From contig WOAB01000589.1 of assembly GCA_027886185.1 (NCBI GenBank), positions 8,065,001-8,129,000 of the forward strand: a stretch of 64,000 bases of DNA, read 5' to 3'. The position numbers and the translations under genes were made by a program. Source of the stretch: Rheum nobile. Taxonomy: Eukaryota; Streptophyta; Magnoliopsida; Caryophyllales; Polygonaceae. This document shows, one piece after another, positions 1 to 10,929 of the stretch; the stretch's first letter is position 1, and each line of letters opens with the position of its first letter. Below the pieces are notes generated by a model. That model did no database searches. It was not told the origin of the DNA and saw nothing but the letters and a program-made list of their open reading frames with translations.

Positions 1-441
1 TCGAGGAGCGATGAGTCTAACCTAATACGACTACTTCGAACCATTCTGCTTTGTACCCTTGCTTAGTCTTTCATTAGACTAACCAACCGTAATTGTTCTC
101 TGCATGGTTGGCTGGTGTCATTCGTTCGATTCGGCACATCAGATAAGTTGTCGTCCTGTGAAGGCTAGAACGACTATGAAGGAAAACGGTATTTTTGATA
201 AGTTTATTCAAGTTAAGATCCTTGACGGGTGATCATTGCGATCAAGACCCTTTGATGGTTATTTAAAAGACTTCCGCTGTGTTAAGAAAATGTTTTGTGT
301 AAAGACTTCCGCTATATTTCTGATGTATTTTGTCGTACTTGGAATTGTGTTGTAATTCCGCGACTATGGTTTAAATGAAAGTTATGATATGTTGTATTAT
401 AACTGTGGTTTAATAATTTATATCAACTGGTAAAGCCTTGG
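1..441. other. Unassigned repeat-like flank
   Basis: I recognise no gene here. The stretch is AT-rich and noncoding. The words gacttccgct at about 270 and 304 are reminiscent of 3' tails of plant gypsy elements, but I see no LTR pair, target duplication or protein motif to support that. The copia coding remnant begins just after it, so the original 5' end of that element (LTR and most of gag) is missing or replaced here. Confidence 0.3.
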
Positions 442-1924
442 ATGACATCGGACAGTACGTCTGAGGTCACTGGCGGTAATGCCTTTCTAAGAGAATATTT
501 GGGGGTGTTACAAAGAGATAGTTCAAGGAACTTCACAGATCAAAGAGGTGGATCAAGAAATTTTACACGTACAAATAAAGTTATTGACTATTGTCGCAAA
601 GGAGGGAATTTCAAAGAAAAATGCTATAAATTGATTGGCTATTCTAATAGAGGAAGAAATTAGAGAGGCAGAAATGGCATATATGCTCATAATGTAGAGC
701 TTCAAGATCAGTAACTTGATGATCCTGTTGAAGCCTTTGCACCAAGTTCTTCTTGTGATTCAAAACTTGATCATGCTCTTGTTAATGCATTCTTTCAGGA
801 GATAGCTAAAATGTTTAGAGAAAACATGAGTTCTTGATGATTTAATTGTATCATCTCATACCAGCTTTGCAAGTAAAACTATATATCTTGCCAATTCATC
901 TAGTACTATGATTTCTAGTACTATGTCTAGTTAGTTAAATTGGGTAATGGAAATGGGTGCCACAGACCGCATGATTTTTTATGTTAGCTTGTTGTTGAAA
1001 AAAATGAGACTAGATAGGCATATTGTTGTAGCTCTGCTAGATGGAAGTGTCAAATATGTAGATGTCACAAGATCTGTTCAGCTTAACTTAGAGTTGATTC
1101 TACATAATGTTTTGGTTGTACCAGGCTTCAAGGATAACTTGTTATCAGTTGGTAAACTTGTTGATGACAGTGGGTTGACTTCTACATTTAACCCTGAATA
1201 TTGTGAATTTAAGGACCCTATGACTAAGGAGGTTGTAGCTGTTGGAAGGAGAGTATGAAGGCTTTATATGATCAAGTTCTTATCTCCTTTGGTGACAACA
1301 AAGCTTCAAGACTATACACAAGAAACAAGTCAGAACAATGTGCATCATATTTATGCTCAAATGCCTTCTCTTAGTGTTATTCACACTAGATTTGGTCATA
1401 GTTCTTTGGCTAAGTTGAAGCATTTGTCTTGTTGTAAGCAAGTTGACTTTAAGGATCTACTATGTGAATCGTGCATTTTGGCTCAGCAATATAGATTGCC
1501 CTTTGATTAAAGTACTTCCTTAACTAAAAATTGCTTTGATTTGGTTCACCTAGATGTATGGGGGCAATATAAGAGGCCAACTCTTAATATAGCCTCTTAT
1601 TTTCTTACTCTAGTTGATGAGTGTACAAGGTATACCCGGACTTACCTTTTGAGATACAAATCAAATATTTTTGCTTGTCTAAAATCATGTATTGCTTGTG
1701 TCAAGACTCAATTCTGCTCATGTATCAAAGTGATTCACAATGATAATGACAATGAGTTTACCTCTCATCAATGTCAATCTTTATTTGCTCAAACTGGAAT
1801 ACTTCATCAAAAGAGTGCTTCAGGAACACCACAACATAATGTGAGAGTAGAGCGCAAGCATAGGCTTCTAGTTGAAACTGATAGGGCTATGAAACTTCAT
1901 GCCAATTTTTCATCTAAGTTATAG
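442..1924 (+). pseudogene. Copia gag knuckle, protease and integrase remnants
   Basis: In 442-663 a degenerate knuckle reads YCRKGGNFKEKCYKLIGY; the first cysteine pair is damaged. In 930-1258 a protease region reads NWVMEMGATDRM where intact elements have W-[IL]-[LI]-D-[TS]-G-A-T-D-H-M, so the catalytic Asp is lost (Glu-Met in its place). The segment LHNVLVVPGFKDNLLSVGKL is typical of copia protease. In 1340-1510 the pre-integrase part keeps HTRFGHSSLAKLKHL and CESCILAQ. In 1541-1924 the integrase core keeps HLDVWG (first Asp), the second Asp region IHNDNDNEF, and GTPQHNVRVERKHR (Glu). Separate frames and stops show it is dead. Confidence 0.75.
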
Positions 1925-2044
1925 GGAGAATGCATTCTTACAACTACTCACCTCATGAACAAACTTTCTAGTTCAGTTTTGGGTTGGCAAGTGCCTTATT
2001 AGTTGTTGCATTAGAAAGAACCTACTTATGTTCAATTCAAAGTT

Positions 2045-2445
2045 TTGAGATGCTTGTTTTTTTCCAAAGGTTTCCAACATTTGAAAGATAAAATTGGTGC
2101 ACAGTCCAAGAAGTGTATCTTTCTTGGTATCCTTTGGGACAAAAGGCATACAAGATATATGAATTTAATACGCACAAGGTTTTTATCAGCCGAGATTTTC
2201 AGTTTCAAGAAAACTATTTTCCTTACAAAGACAGTTATGTCTTTGCATCTACACCTACACCATCACCTTGCCTTCCTCTAGTGAATCCAACTCATGACTT
2301 TGATTTTTTAAACCATTCTTCACACGTTCATTCTCTAGCTCCTAATGTTCCCTTTTCTTTACCTACTCCCTCACAAAATAATTCACATTCTCCATCTATT
2401 TCCACAAATGAACCTCTCTATGAACCTCAAAGTTCTTCTAGATAG
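2045..2445 (+). pseudogene. Copia integrase C-terminal remnant
   Basis: Reading 2045-2160 then 2113-2240 in another frame gives the region after the catalytic core: KCIFLGILWDKR followed by KAYKIYEFNTHKVFISRDFQFQENYFPY. Intact copia elements have a KxxFxGYPxxxKGY...R-DVxFxExxFP pattern here. The frame change between the two parts is a disabling indel. The downstream Pro/Ser-rich stretch to 2445 matches the variable linker before reverse transcriptase. Confidence 0.6.
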
Positions 2446-2588
2446 CTATTTACCAACATTTGAGACAAGAAAATCCACATGACTCAAAGTTGTACCTTCT
2501 AAGTTGCATACCTTCATTTTCTCTTTTCTATTCTTCTTTCTCTCAAGTACCGGACCTTTAAGATTATTCACCTAAACATATAGATGTC

Positions 2589-3640
2589 GTGTTTAATGTC
2601 CTTACTGTCAAGGAACCTTCTTCTTACTCTCAAGGTAAGCATGTCCCAAAGTGGGTAACACCTATGAAAAAGGAAATTGTAGCCTTAGAAGCTAATGACA
2701 CTTGGGATCTTATCTTACCACTTTGCCTTAAGACAACCAAGATGTTGGTTCTAAGTGGGTGCTTAAAGTCAAATTTTTACCTTATGGAACAATGGAGAGG
2801 TACAAGGCTATATTGGTAGCCAAAGGAGAGTGAGGCAAAGGAAATGGATTGTAAATCATCTAGACATAAATAATGCTTTTTTACATTGGTTTAATTGATG
2901 AGGAGGTGCATATGATTCCCCCTACTAGCTATACGAATGCCAAAAACGGTCAGGTTTGCAAGCTCATAAGAAGTTTATATGGTTTAAAACAAGTCTAGAC
3001 AGTGGAATGTTAAACTTACTAAGTTTTTGCTCACTCTAGGCTATAGTAGATTTGATCATGATTATCCCCTATCTACAGAAGTGAAAAGGGTTTGATTACC
3101 TTTTATATAGTCAATGTAGATGATTTGTTACTCACAAGTGATGAGTTAACTTTAATTTCTTCTACAAAACAAGCATTGCACACCAAGTTCACAGTCAATG
3201 ACCTTGTCGTATCAACGTTTTTCTAGGATTAGAGGTTGCTAGAGCAGAAAGAGGGACAACTTTGAATAAAAAAAGTATATTTTGGATATACTTCATGAAG
3301 CTAAGATGGAAAATTGCAAAGCATCCAAATTTCCCCTGCCTCGAGGCCTTAAGTTGTCTACTGATGAGGGTACACCACTTCTTGACCATGAGTTATACAA
3401 AAGACTAATTAGGAAGTTGTTCTATTTGAATCTCACTCGGCTTGAGTTGTCCTATGTTGTTCAACACTTGAGTCAATTTCTTCAATGTCCTAAAGAGTCT
3501 TATCACCAAGCAACACTCCATGTTGTCAGGTATCTTCGGGGAATTGTTACCTTTCCTTCCAGTTAGGAATTGCAGATTAACTTGTTGATCTTCTCACCAA
3601 ACCCTTAGGTGAAGTGCAACATCGTTACCTTTCCTTCAAG
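2589..3640 (+). pseudogene. Copia reverse transcriptase / RNase H remnants
   Basis: The N-terminal part (2589-2819) reads EPSSYSQGKHVPKWVTPMKKEIVALEANDTWDL. It is followed, across stops and frameshifts, by LDINNAFLHG and VCKLIRSLYGLKQ (about 2860-3000) and by VNVDDLLLTSD near 3110-3150, a degraded form of the YVDD active site. Positions 3282-3566 carry the RT C-terminus (YKRLIRKLFYLNLTR, HLSQFLQCP). Near 3580-3625 the end DLLTKPLGEVQH is recognisable. The RNase H core between them is deleted. It is a non-functional remnant. Confidence 0.7.
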
Positions 3641-3700
3641 TTAGAAATTGTAGATTATCCACCAAATCCAACTTGAGGGGAGATATGGAGAGATGACTCT

Positions 3701-4138
3701 TGTTGGGCCGTGATTTGTTCAGTCTATCAGGCCGGCCCAAATGAGCAATAAGTAGGCTAAACCACCTTCTAGAAGGACTGTGAGGTGGAAGAGAACGTTG
3801 GAGACGTTGGAGGGAATATCGGAAGATCGGTGGACGGTTTGACGACTCCCGGAAATTTCGGGAAAATGGCTAGTTTAGTTTTCAAATTAGCATAAATACG
3901 AGGCTCGATTAGCTTTGTAAAATAGATGATCATTCTCTACTGAATACAAGATATATTTTTTTACTTTCTCTCTCGTTATCGCAATTATCATCTAGCTCAG
4001 TTCTCTATTCCTATATTAAGGCGATCGATAGTTAAATCTCTAGTTGATTTGGATTGTCTAGATACTTTTGATGTAATTGTTGTCTAGTTGCCCTTCTTAA
4101 GGGGATTCAGGTCGGTTCGGTCTTTTCTCCCCAAAATA
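3701..4138 (+). repeat. 5' LTR of element A
   Basis: 438 bp, starting TGTTGGGCCG and ending CCCCAAAATA. The partner LTR at 25452-25887 is 436 bp. The pair differ by scattered substitutions and a small indel near 3803-3815, where this copy has an additional ttggaggg. A TATA-like cataaatacg lies near 3890-3900. Duplicated target ACTCT lies immediately upstream. Confidence 0.9.
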
Positions 4139-4141
4139 ATA

Positions 4142-4159
4142 TGGCGCCCACCATGGGGC
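4142..4159 (+). other. Primer-binding site of element A
   Basis: TGGCGCCCACCATGGGGC starts three bases after the 5' LTR, at the position of a minus-strand primer site. Element C carries a near-identical site at 17334 (GTG in place of ATG). I cannot assign the tRNA with confidence. The apparent ATG at 4141 belongs to this site and is probably not the gag start. Confidence 0.7.
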
Positions 4160-5486
4160 ATCTAGCCAATCAACGATCCAACTCTCATCCGATCATGGAC
4201 AATTCCAGAGATCCCATGATTCACGCTGAAGACCAAATTCAAGCCAGCACCCTAGTCGCAAACCGGGCCGAAGACCTCATCAACCAACCGATCTTGGACG
4301 TTCAAATCCAAGAACTGGAAAAAAGCATGAGCATCCTTCAAGAGGAGTTGGCCCAACAACGCTCAAGAACCGAAACCCTAAGTGCTCAATTTGAAGCCGA
4401 AATTGCGCGACTAACCCATGAAAATGAACTTTTGAAAACGCAGGTGAATTCGACCGCTTCGGCCCTAGGAGGATCAAGGTGCGTGGTCAACACAGAGGGC
4501 CTCTCGACACGTCTCAACATGGATGGAGCAGTCTCGACGCCATAGAAGCAACTACTCAGAATGTCACCCAACCTATTGGTATGTTTCGAACCCCTACAGT
4601 CAATAATCTCACGACTAACGCTCCAATTTCCGCGATCGAGCCCACAGAGGCTCGAGTAGTCCCTCCACAAGACACTTTGTCGATGGATCTCTAAGCCCTC
4701 ATACAACAAGATATCAGCGAGCATATGAAGGCCTTGGACAACCGCATCGCTCGGATTCCAGGGGTCTTACAGCCGATCAAAAAGGAAGCAATCAACGGAT
4801 ATGAAGACTCGCCTTTCGTAGAGGAGATTGCACGCGTCGAGATCCCTAAGAAGTTCCATGTCCCCAACATGCCCAACTACGATGGGACCGGGGACCCTGA
4901 CGATCACATTTCCATTTATAAGCAAAAACTGATGACTATTTCTATTCCAAGAGGGATTCGCGAAGCGGTCAAGTGCAAAAGTTTTGGCACGACCCTCGCA
5001 AGACCCGTACTAACATGGCTTATGCATTTGCCGCAGGGTTCCATCGCTTCATTCGCCGATATGTTCAACTCATTCAAAATCCAGTTCGCTAGCAGTCGAA
5101 GACTAGAAAAACAATCAAGCGATCTATATAGGATCATGCAAAGGTACGGCGAACCTCTTAGAGACTATCTTAACATGTACAATAAAGAGAAGGTCGCAAT
5201 CCCACATTGCGACATTCCAACGTCAATCGAAGCCTTTCGCCGGGGGTTGATCAGGGGCAGCGAACTCTATCACGAACTGACCAAATACCCGTGTCGAAGC
5301 TTCGAAGACATGCAAGCCAAGACCATGGCTCAGGTCAGGTTAGAAGAAGACGAAGAACCCACAAAAGTAGACAAAAATCCTAATCGAATTGACCGAAGGT
5401 CACCTTCGGATCATCGACGCGACAGGCGACACCAACCCTATCCCAAGGGACGAAGCGACCCAGGTCAGGTTAGTAAATCTCATAAC
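4160..5486 (+). pseudogene. Element A gag, N-terminal part (copy 1)
   Basis: Gag of a Tat-like gypsy element. The first ~110 residues (to about 4470) predict a coiled coil (QELEKSMSILQEELAQQR). The frame then shifts near 4480 and a stop lies at 4692-4694. The core at 4725-5486 matches the plant retrotransposon gag domain: PNYDGTGDPDDHISIYKQKL, then KCKSFGTTLARPVLTWLMHL, then TSIEAFRRGLIRGSELYHEL. The gag is cut at 5486 by element B; its continuation is at 12938. A second, duplicated copy of this part lies at 10930-12151. Start uncertain; a Met at about 4195 is a candidate. Confidence 0.8.
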
Positions 5487-6267
5487 TGATGAGAATCAAG
5501 GTCACCAATGGGACCTTTCTTCTCTATGAGGGCTAGATCATGTCCAAGCTTGCCTTCTCCTCCTTCCTATGCTTGTTGGACCTTCAATGGAGCTTGAGAG
5601 ATGACTTTGGCCGAGGGGAAAGTGGAGGCGCCGAGGTGTTGCCGAGAGAGGGCCAAGCCGGCGGCTCTTGGTTTCACGACCAAGGGAACCTCTCTTAGAG
5701 GCTCCTTGGCTAGGACGAACTTGGTTCCAAAGATGTGAATGATTTGCTTTGTGGGAAGATGAGGTTGAGGGGAAGAGATGTAAGATTGAAGACTTGGGTT
5801 GAAGAGATAGTGGCAGCCTAGGGGAGTTATACTCTTACCCAAGGCTTTGGCCACTCTTTAATTCTTCAACTAGTGAGAAATGAAAGCATTACAAGGTTTA
5901 AATAGTCTAGGTCTAAAAGTGGACTAGGAGCCATTCAACAAATGGGTACACACGCCCTTCAAGAAGGAAATGCAATAATTAAAATAACAAAGGGATAGAA
6001 GCCATAGGCTTGGGGGATGGTGCGCGCCTTGATGCCTTGGAGTCGAAGCCCCGGGGCTTGATTGTCGTGGCATGGAGGCGCCGGCTCCATGGCTAGTCCG
6101 AGGTGAGGCACAATAGTGAACTTGGCCCAAGGCCGGAAGGCTCGCCTTGGTTCGGACTTGTGATGGCTCGGTGGACTAGGCCATTGATGGCTTGGGCCAT
6201 AGCTCGGGCTCGGGCCCTAGTCACCGGGCCTTGAATGTCCTTGTCAATGGGTGTTTGGCACTCATCA
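4265..6267. repeat. Tandem-duplicated block, copy 1 (A gag plus B LTR)
   Basis: This 2003-bp block recurs at 10930-12932 at a constant offset of 6665 bases at both ends, so there is no net indel. It holds the 3' two-thirds of the gag fragment of A and one complete LTR of B. The left edge of the match lies within gggccgaagac, which is present on both sides of the junction. Confidence 0.9.
5487..6267 (-). repeat. 3' LTR of element B
   Basis: 781 bp, ends TGATGAG and CTCATCA, same length as the copy at 12152-12932. On the minus strand a TATA-like ctatttaaacc lies near 5905. The polypurine tract abuts its minus-strand start (6268-6280). The pol reading frame continues about 170 bases into it. 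Confidence 0.9.
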
Positions 6268-6332
6268 CTCTCCCCTTCTTGAGGGAGAATTGTCCTCAAT
6301 TCGGTTGCAACATCTACGAGCCACTTGATCAC
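6093..6332 (-). pseudogene. C-terminal tail of element B pol, running into the LTR
   Basis: The minus-strand frame reads ELRTILPQEGESDECQTP then GPVTRARARAMAQ. A basic TRARA/TRSRA-type tail is common at the very C-terminus of pol in plant chromovirus-like gypsy elements. The LTR begins inside this frame (at Ser-Asp-Glu), so the polyprotein ends inside the 3' LTR and the polypurine tract is itself coding. Reverse transcriptase and integrase that should precede the tail are missing, so this is a remnant. Confidence 0.55.
6268..6280 (-). other. Polypurine tract of element B
   Basis: On the minus strand AAGAAGGGGAGAG directly abuts the LTR start TGATGAG. Position and composition fit the plus-strand primer of an LTR retrotransposon. 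Confidence 0.7.
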
Positions 6333-6502
6333 TCGGGAGGCGTCATGGCTGTATGGGTAAGGATTGAAGCGACCCTAGGCTGGAATCCATGCACACGGTG
6401 GAGGCAAGTCCGCAAAAGTCCTAGAACAAGCAAACTCAACAAGTAATGGAAAAGTTAGCCAACGGTGCGGGGGGCCCTAAGGATGGCTCTAAGCAAGTCA
6501 TT

Positions 6503-6523
6503 GGGGGGGGGGGGGGGGGGGGG
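6503..6523. repeat. Poly(G) run, 21 bases
   Basis: An uninterrupted run of 21 G lies in the degenerate part of element B where pol would be expected. On the element's own (minus) strand it is poly(C). The length may be unstable or imprecisely assembled. Confidence 0.85.
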
Positions 6524-6862
6524 AGATGGCAACTAGTGTCCAAGATATAGCTCATCCCAAAATACAGCCACCAAAAGCTCCAAAAATGAGTCACTAAAGT
6601 AGGTGCCCAAGCCACAACAATAGCATTAGGGATTCCATGGAATGTTGCCTCGAAGCCAAATGGAAAGGGAGCTAGCTCGGTTGTAGGTGGCGGTAGTAGA
6701 CAAGAAATGCCATGAGCTCTCCTAGGGGGTGTAGCGCCCAAAACATATATGGAATCCCTCCCCTTCTTACACATGTGCAATCCGGTTAGAAAAACCATAG
6801 CTAGGTCTTCCCAAGTGGTGGATAGATGGAAAAGGGGTGTGTAAGGGCCGGGAGGGTGGAAC

Positions 6863-7909
6863 CTAGGCAAAAGGGAAACAAGTGTCGGTGCAAAGGTAAT
6901 CCTCAAAGGTGGCTATCGATCTTGTGTTCCCAAACTCTATATGGCACTCGAGGGCATCCTTAAGCAACAATTGCCCAAATGGGGCTCTAAGGGCACAAAG
7001 CTCACGCGCTCGGGGAAGGGGGAAGTCATCCCAAGGATGTCTCGCAAGGTCACCTAAAGTGGTACACGCCGGGGAGAGAGGACTATGGAGTGTCTCGGGT
7101 GCATGCAAAGACAAAGGAATGTGAAGCATGAAAGTGTAAGCATGACAAGGAGATGGAAGCTCATACCTCGGAGACAAGATGTGGACAATCTTGTCTCGGT
7201 CCTTCTCGTACCGGTCATCAAAGGGAGAAAGTTCCAAAAGGGCCATTCCACGCGCATGCATCCGCAAGAGGGCAAAAGCCGCATGATGGCCGAGCGGTGA
7301 TAGCTCCATGAGTGGTGGCCGGTCTCCTTGGTAGCGTGGAAATGGCGCGGCCCCCGACGGTAGTGATGGCGGCGGCCAATGGAGAAGCAAGGCCACACCA
7401 CTCATGATGGTGTGATCAAAGGGAAGCACCAAGTTGGAACAAAGGAGCCCATCATGAGGTGTCGGCGGGAGGTCGCGGCGACAAGCCAAAAGGAGGCGTT
7501 GCTTGCCACGCCCGTGGAGGGTAGTTGTGTGTGCGCGCACCGCCGGCTGGCCTGAGGAAGCCGGCACATGAACCGCGCGAATGGAGACGATTGCCGACGC
7601 GGGGCCGATGGAGGGTGCCTTGACTTGGGTGTGGGCTGCCAAGGGATCGTGAGCTTCAAGGGCCTTAAGCCGATTTCTCTCGATTTGATCTTCAAGAACC
7701 TGTCGTGGAGACATAGGCAAGAGAGTGATCCGCTTCCCATCATGGACAAAGACAAAGGTATTGAGGAAGCCATCATGGATCACTCGCCTATCAAATTGCC
7801 AAGGTCTTCCTAGTAAAATGTGAGTGGCATCCATAGAAATCACATCACACAAAATTTGATCAAAGTATGAGCCAATGGAGAAAGCAATGTGGCATTGCCT
7901 AGCTACCAC
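6863..7909 (-). pseudogene. Element B protease C-terminus with long unrecognised extension
   Basis: This minus-strand frame is the continuation of 7931-8848, with one stop between them where TGG is expected and TGA is present. The first ~75 residues match gypsy protease and its C-terminal flank (CDVISMDATHILLGRPWQFD, then HDGKRITLLPMSP). The next ~270 residues are open but resemble neither reverse transcriptase nor integrase that I recognise; they are rich in Pro, Leu and His. This may be a spacer from a deleted pol or a non-autonomous element's own region. The frame ends at 6863. Confidence 0.6.
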
Positions 7910-7930
7910 ATCACTTTTACCGGCTCCAAG

Positions 7931-9984
7931 TCATTGGGGTCTATAAGGATGAGGATGAGCCGTGGTGGGAAGATGGAGATGCTTGACCATGCGCGCATTG
8001 ACAAAGTTGGCACATGACCAGCCATCGATGATCACACTAAGAGAGGAAGTACCCATGAGGCATCGAGTGTGAAAGAGACTCTCTCGTTGGTCCTTTGTGT
8101 CACCCTCATGGATCGAGAGCACACGGCGAGTCACCAAGCTCAAAGGGGCGGCGACTCCATGCTCAAGAGGGGCGCAATCATAGTCCTCATAAATGCCGTT
8201 CGCAGCGGCCTCATGCTCGTCCTTCGGGGCCTCCTCTACATCATCAAAGGATTCATACCCACTTGTGGTGGTGATCAAGACTCGCTTGGCGTTGGGGCAA
8301 TCCCGTTGGAGGTGGCCACGACCGCCACACTTGAAGCAAGCACGGTCGCTAGACTGCTCGGACGTGGGGGTCGGGGCACGCGTGACGGGAGCCGGGCCAC
8401 GGGGTGGCTCACGTAGCCGAGCGGCGCCGGTGGCCTCAGTTGATATTGCCGGTGCTGGAGCGGGCCCGGGGCGCGGCTGCGGGGCAACAATGACGGCCGA
8501 GGGGGAACCAAAGGAGGAGCTAGGGGCGGGGGAGAGCCTAGGCGGCTGCGAATTGGCCCAAGTGGCTCGCCTCTTCCTTTGGAGTTGGTTGTAGATCTCC
8601 ATGGCGGTATGGGTGAGAGCACTGATGTCCTGGATGGGGAGCAAGATCAAGGGCTCCCGGATCTCGATGTCAAGGCCTTGGAGAAACATGGTCCGGAGAG
8701 AGGCGAGGGTGGTAGACATGCCGGCCTTGTGGATGAGCTCTTCAAGCTCGGTAAAAAATTCAAGTGGTGTGCGTGTGCCTTGGCGGGCAAGCGCAATTTG
8801 AAGGCGCATGTGCTCAAGGTAATCCTCCGGGACATACCAATTGGTCATGACGTGGATGAGTTAGTTCCAAGCAACAAGTGGAGGCAAGCGTTGTCTCTCT
8901 CTCTCTCGGTGGTAAAGCGGAACCACCAAGCCCGGGCATTGCCGGTGAAGTGAAGTGTGGCAATCTCGACCTTCTCATGGTCCTCATATCAGCAATGTTG
9001 GAGAGCATACTCTGTGGCTTGCTTCCAATCAAGGAACTTGGCCGTATCATACTCGCCTCCAAAGGGCTCAATTCGGACCTTCACCTCCCGGCGTTGGCCA
9101 AAGTGTTGGGGAGGCTCAAATGGTCGCGTCGCTCATGGTATGGGTGATGTCCTTACTCACGGCCACAAAAATCAGCCAGCACCGGGGGCAGTCAATAGGG
9201 GTCTCGGCGGTCAAGAGAGCACCGGCGAGGGGCGCGGCCACGGCTATGATCGTGGGGCACCAAGTCGGCCAAGAGGTCCTCATCGTAGGGGTCGTTGAAG
9301 GTCTCCTCAAGGTCCTCACATTCCTCATGCGCTGCAAATGCTTCATCTTCGTCATTAAAATCCTCGAAGGGAGCGTAGCCATAGCGAGGATTGGGCACAT
9401 CTCCGACGGCGGGGGCCTGAACGGGGCGCGAGGAGGAGGCACCGGCCATGTGGACTGCGGGGCGGTGGCGATGCCGGCCCGGCAGTGGCCGAGCATCGTG
9501 ATGGCCGCCAGCCTCATGGCGCGCCGGAGGATGATCATATTAGGAAGGCTCCCGGGGTGGCCCCAAACTCGCGGCCAAGGCACGGGCCTCGGACGGCAGA
9601 GATGGGTACATGGGGGCCTTGCCCCGGTCACGCGCCGAGTGCTCACGACGGTCGTCCAAGGGGCTGCGGGAGGGCACGCCGGTGAGGATGGGCGTGGGCA
9701 GCGGTGGGGCTGCGGGCGGTGCGGTTGTGGGGGAAGGCCGTGGAGAGGCTCGCCATGCTTTGCTCAAGGGCTGCCTTCTCGGCGGCGAGGCTCTCAATTT
9801 TTTGGCGGGCTCGAGCCAAGTCGGCCATGAGAGCGCGGTTGGAGGCATCGGTGTTTTGGACACGACGGGCGGCAGCCTCCGACACGAGCCGCTCCTCGGC
9901 CAGCCGAGCCTCAAAGGAGTCGGGGGAGATGGTGGGCGATGAGCTCCGAGGGCGTCGGGTGCCGGCCTCCAAGTGGTCTTCCAT
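7931..9984 (-). pseudogene. Element B gag, zinc knuckle and protease active site
   Basis: Gag probably starts at Met 9984 (MEDHLEAGTRRPR), with a predicted coiled coil at residues ~25-75 (ARLAEERLVSEAAARRVQ, then SLAAEKAALEQSMASL). The acidic middle (about 9192-9449) and core (GNARAWWFRF near 8900, WYVPEDYLEHMRLQ at 8840) are in different frames, so indels have broken it. 7931-8848 is a clean stretch ending gag: CFKCGGRGHLQRDC is an intact CCHC knuckle. The protease site follows as VIIDGWSCANFVN, where family members have IDGGSC; Gly-to-Trp probably inactivates it. Element I has the same domain order in a better state. Confidence 0.75.
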
Positions 9985-10929
9985 ATGGCCTTTACCTACA
10001 AAGAACCACGGTAAACCAAGTAATCAATTCCAAAAGAACTAAGGGAAACCAAGCAATGAAAGAAAAACAATGAAGGCAAGACAAACACAAAAATCACAAC
10101 TTAGGCCCAATCAAAATGAGGTGGATGATCAAGGACACGTAACATAGGATCATGGGGTTGGCTAAGGCACTTCCAAAACAAGCCCAATTGGATGACTTAG
10201 GCTAAAGAGGAAAGGCCAAACATGACACTATGATTGATAAGCCTAGGCAAGTGATCAAGTTGGCTACCTTATGGGCCCAAGAAAAGGTGAAGTGTAATGG
10301 CAAGGAACAAAGAGGAACATGGAGTGGGCTTAGTGGCCCATGTTGCCAAGTGAGGGTGAAAGATCCCACCAATGAATTGTGGCCCAACCAAGAAAAGAAA
10401 GCAAGACAAATGTGGACCTTCCCCTTTGTAATTTTTATTTGTTTTTTTGGAATTCGGATTTCTGTTTTTATTTTTAATTTTTAATTTTGGCCCTTTGCCT
10501 TTTTCTTGGCCTCTTGACTTTGTTTTGGCTTTTTCTAACAAGGGAAGAGGGAGATCCTTAGTGTAGACGATTTGGAGGGGAAAAGGTGGGGACACAACTA
10601 GTGTTTTTAGATTGAAATTAGGGCTGGCAACAATGGGTATTGTTTGAAGAGCAATGTCCCTTTTTAGGGGTGGGACAAATAAGAGAAGAGGGGAAAAGGA
10701 GGGTGTTGAATTGCCAAGTATAATCTCTTCTTTTTGAAGCCCACAAAAAGTAAACTTTCAAGCTCACTAACCCACACAAATCAGCCAAGAATCACAAGTG
10801 GCATTTTCTCAAATAGGCTAAGACATCCAAAAGGCCAAAGAAGAAAGTGCTTGTAGGTTTTACCCAAAATACCAATGTCACATGCAGGACTTAAGGATTC
10901 AAAAAAGGAGCAAGCAAGGGCAAGAGCTA
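9985..10929 (-). other. 5' leader of element B, truncated at the duplication junction
   Basis: No coding signal. This is the untranslated stretch upstream of the element B gag on the minus strand. It ends abruptly at 10929/10930 where duplicated gag of A begins. The primer-binding site and the first part of the leader, which should abut the 5' LTR, are absent. Confidence 0.6.

Larger units (their letters stand above)
442..3695 (+). mobile_element. Decayed Ty1/copia retrotransposon, 3' LTR split by element A
   Basis: Pieces of a copia polyprotein occur in the right order: gag zinc knuckle, protease, GAG-pre-integrase, integrase, reverse transcriptase, RNase H tail. All are broken by stops and frameshifts. 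A polypurine tract, TTGAGGGGAGATA, lies at about 3673-3685. The 3' LTR would start just after it at TGGAGAGATG and is interrupted within 20 bases by element A. The rest of that LTR is probably at 25893 onward, where a TATA-like ctataaata occurs. No 5' LTR is visible. This is the oldest layer of the nest because A sits inside it. Confidence 0.75.

Noticed and set aside
4141..4159. ATG at 4141 as the gag start of element A
   Set aside because: It lies in the primer-binding site just after the LTR; element C has the same site with a gag start about 80 bases further on.
8955..9830. 291-codon plus-strand open frame
   Set aside because: Shadow of the GC-rich minus-strand gag of element B; no recognisable domains.
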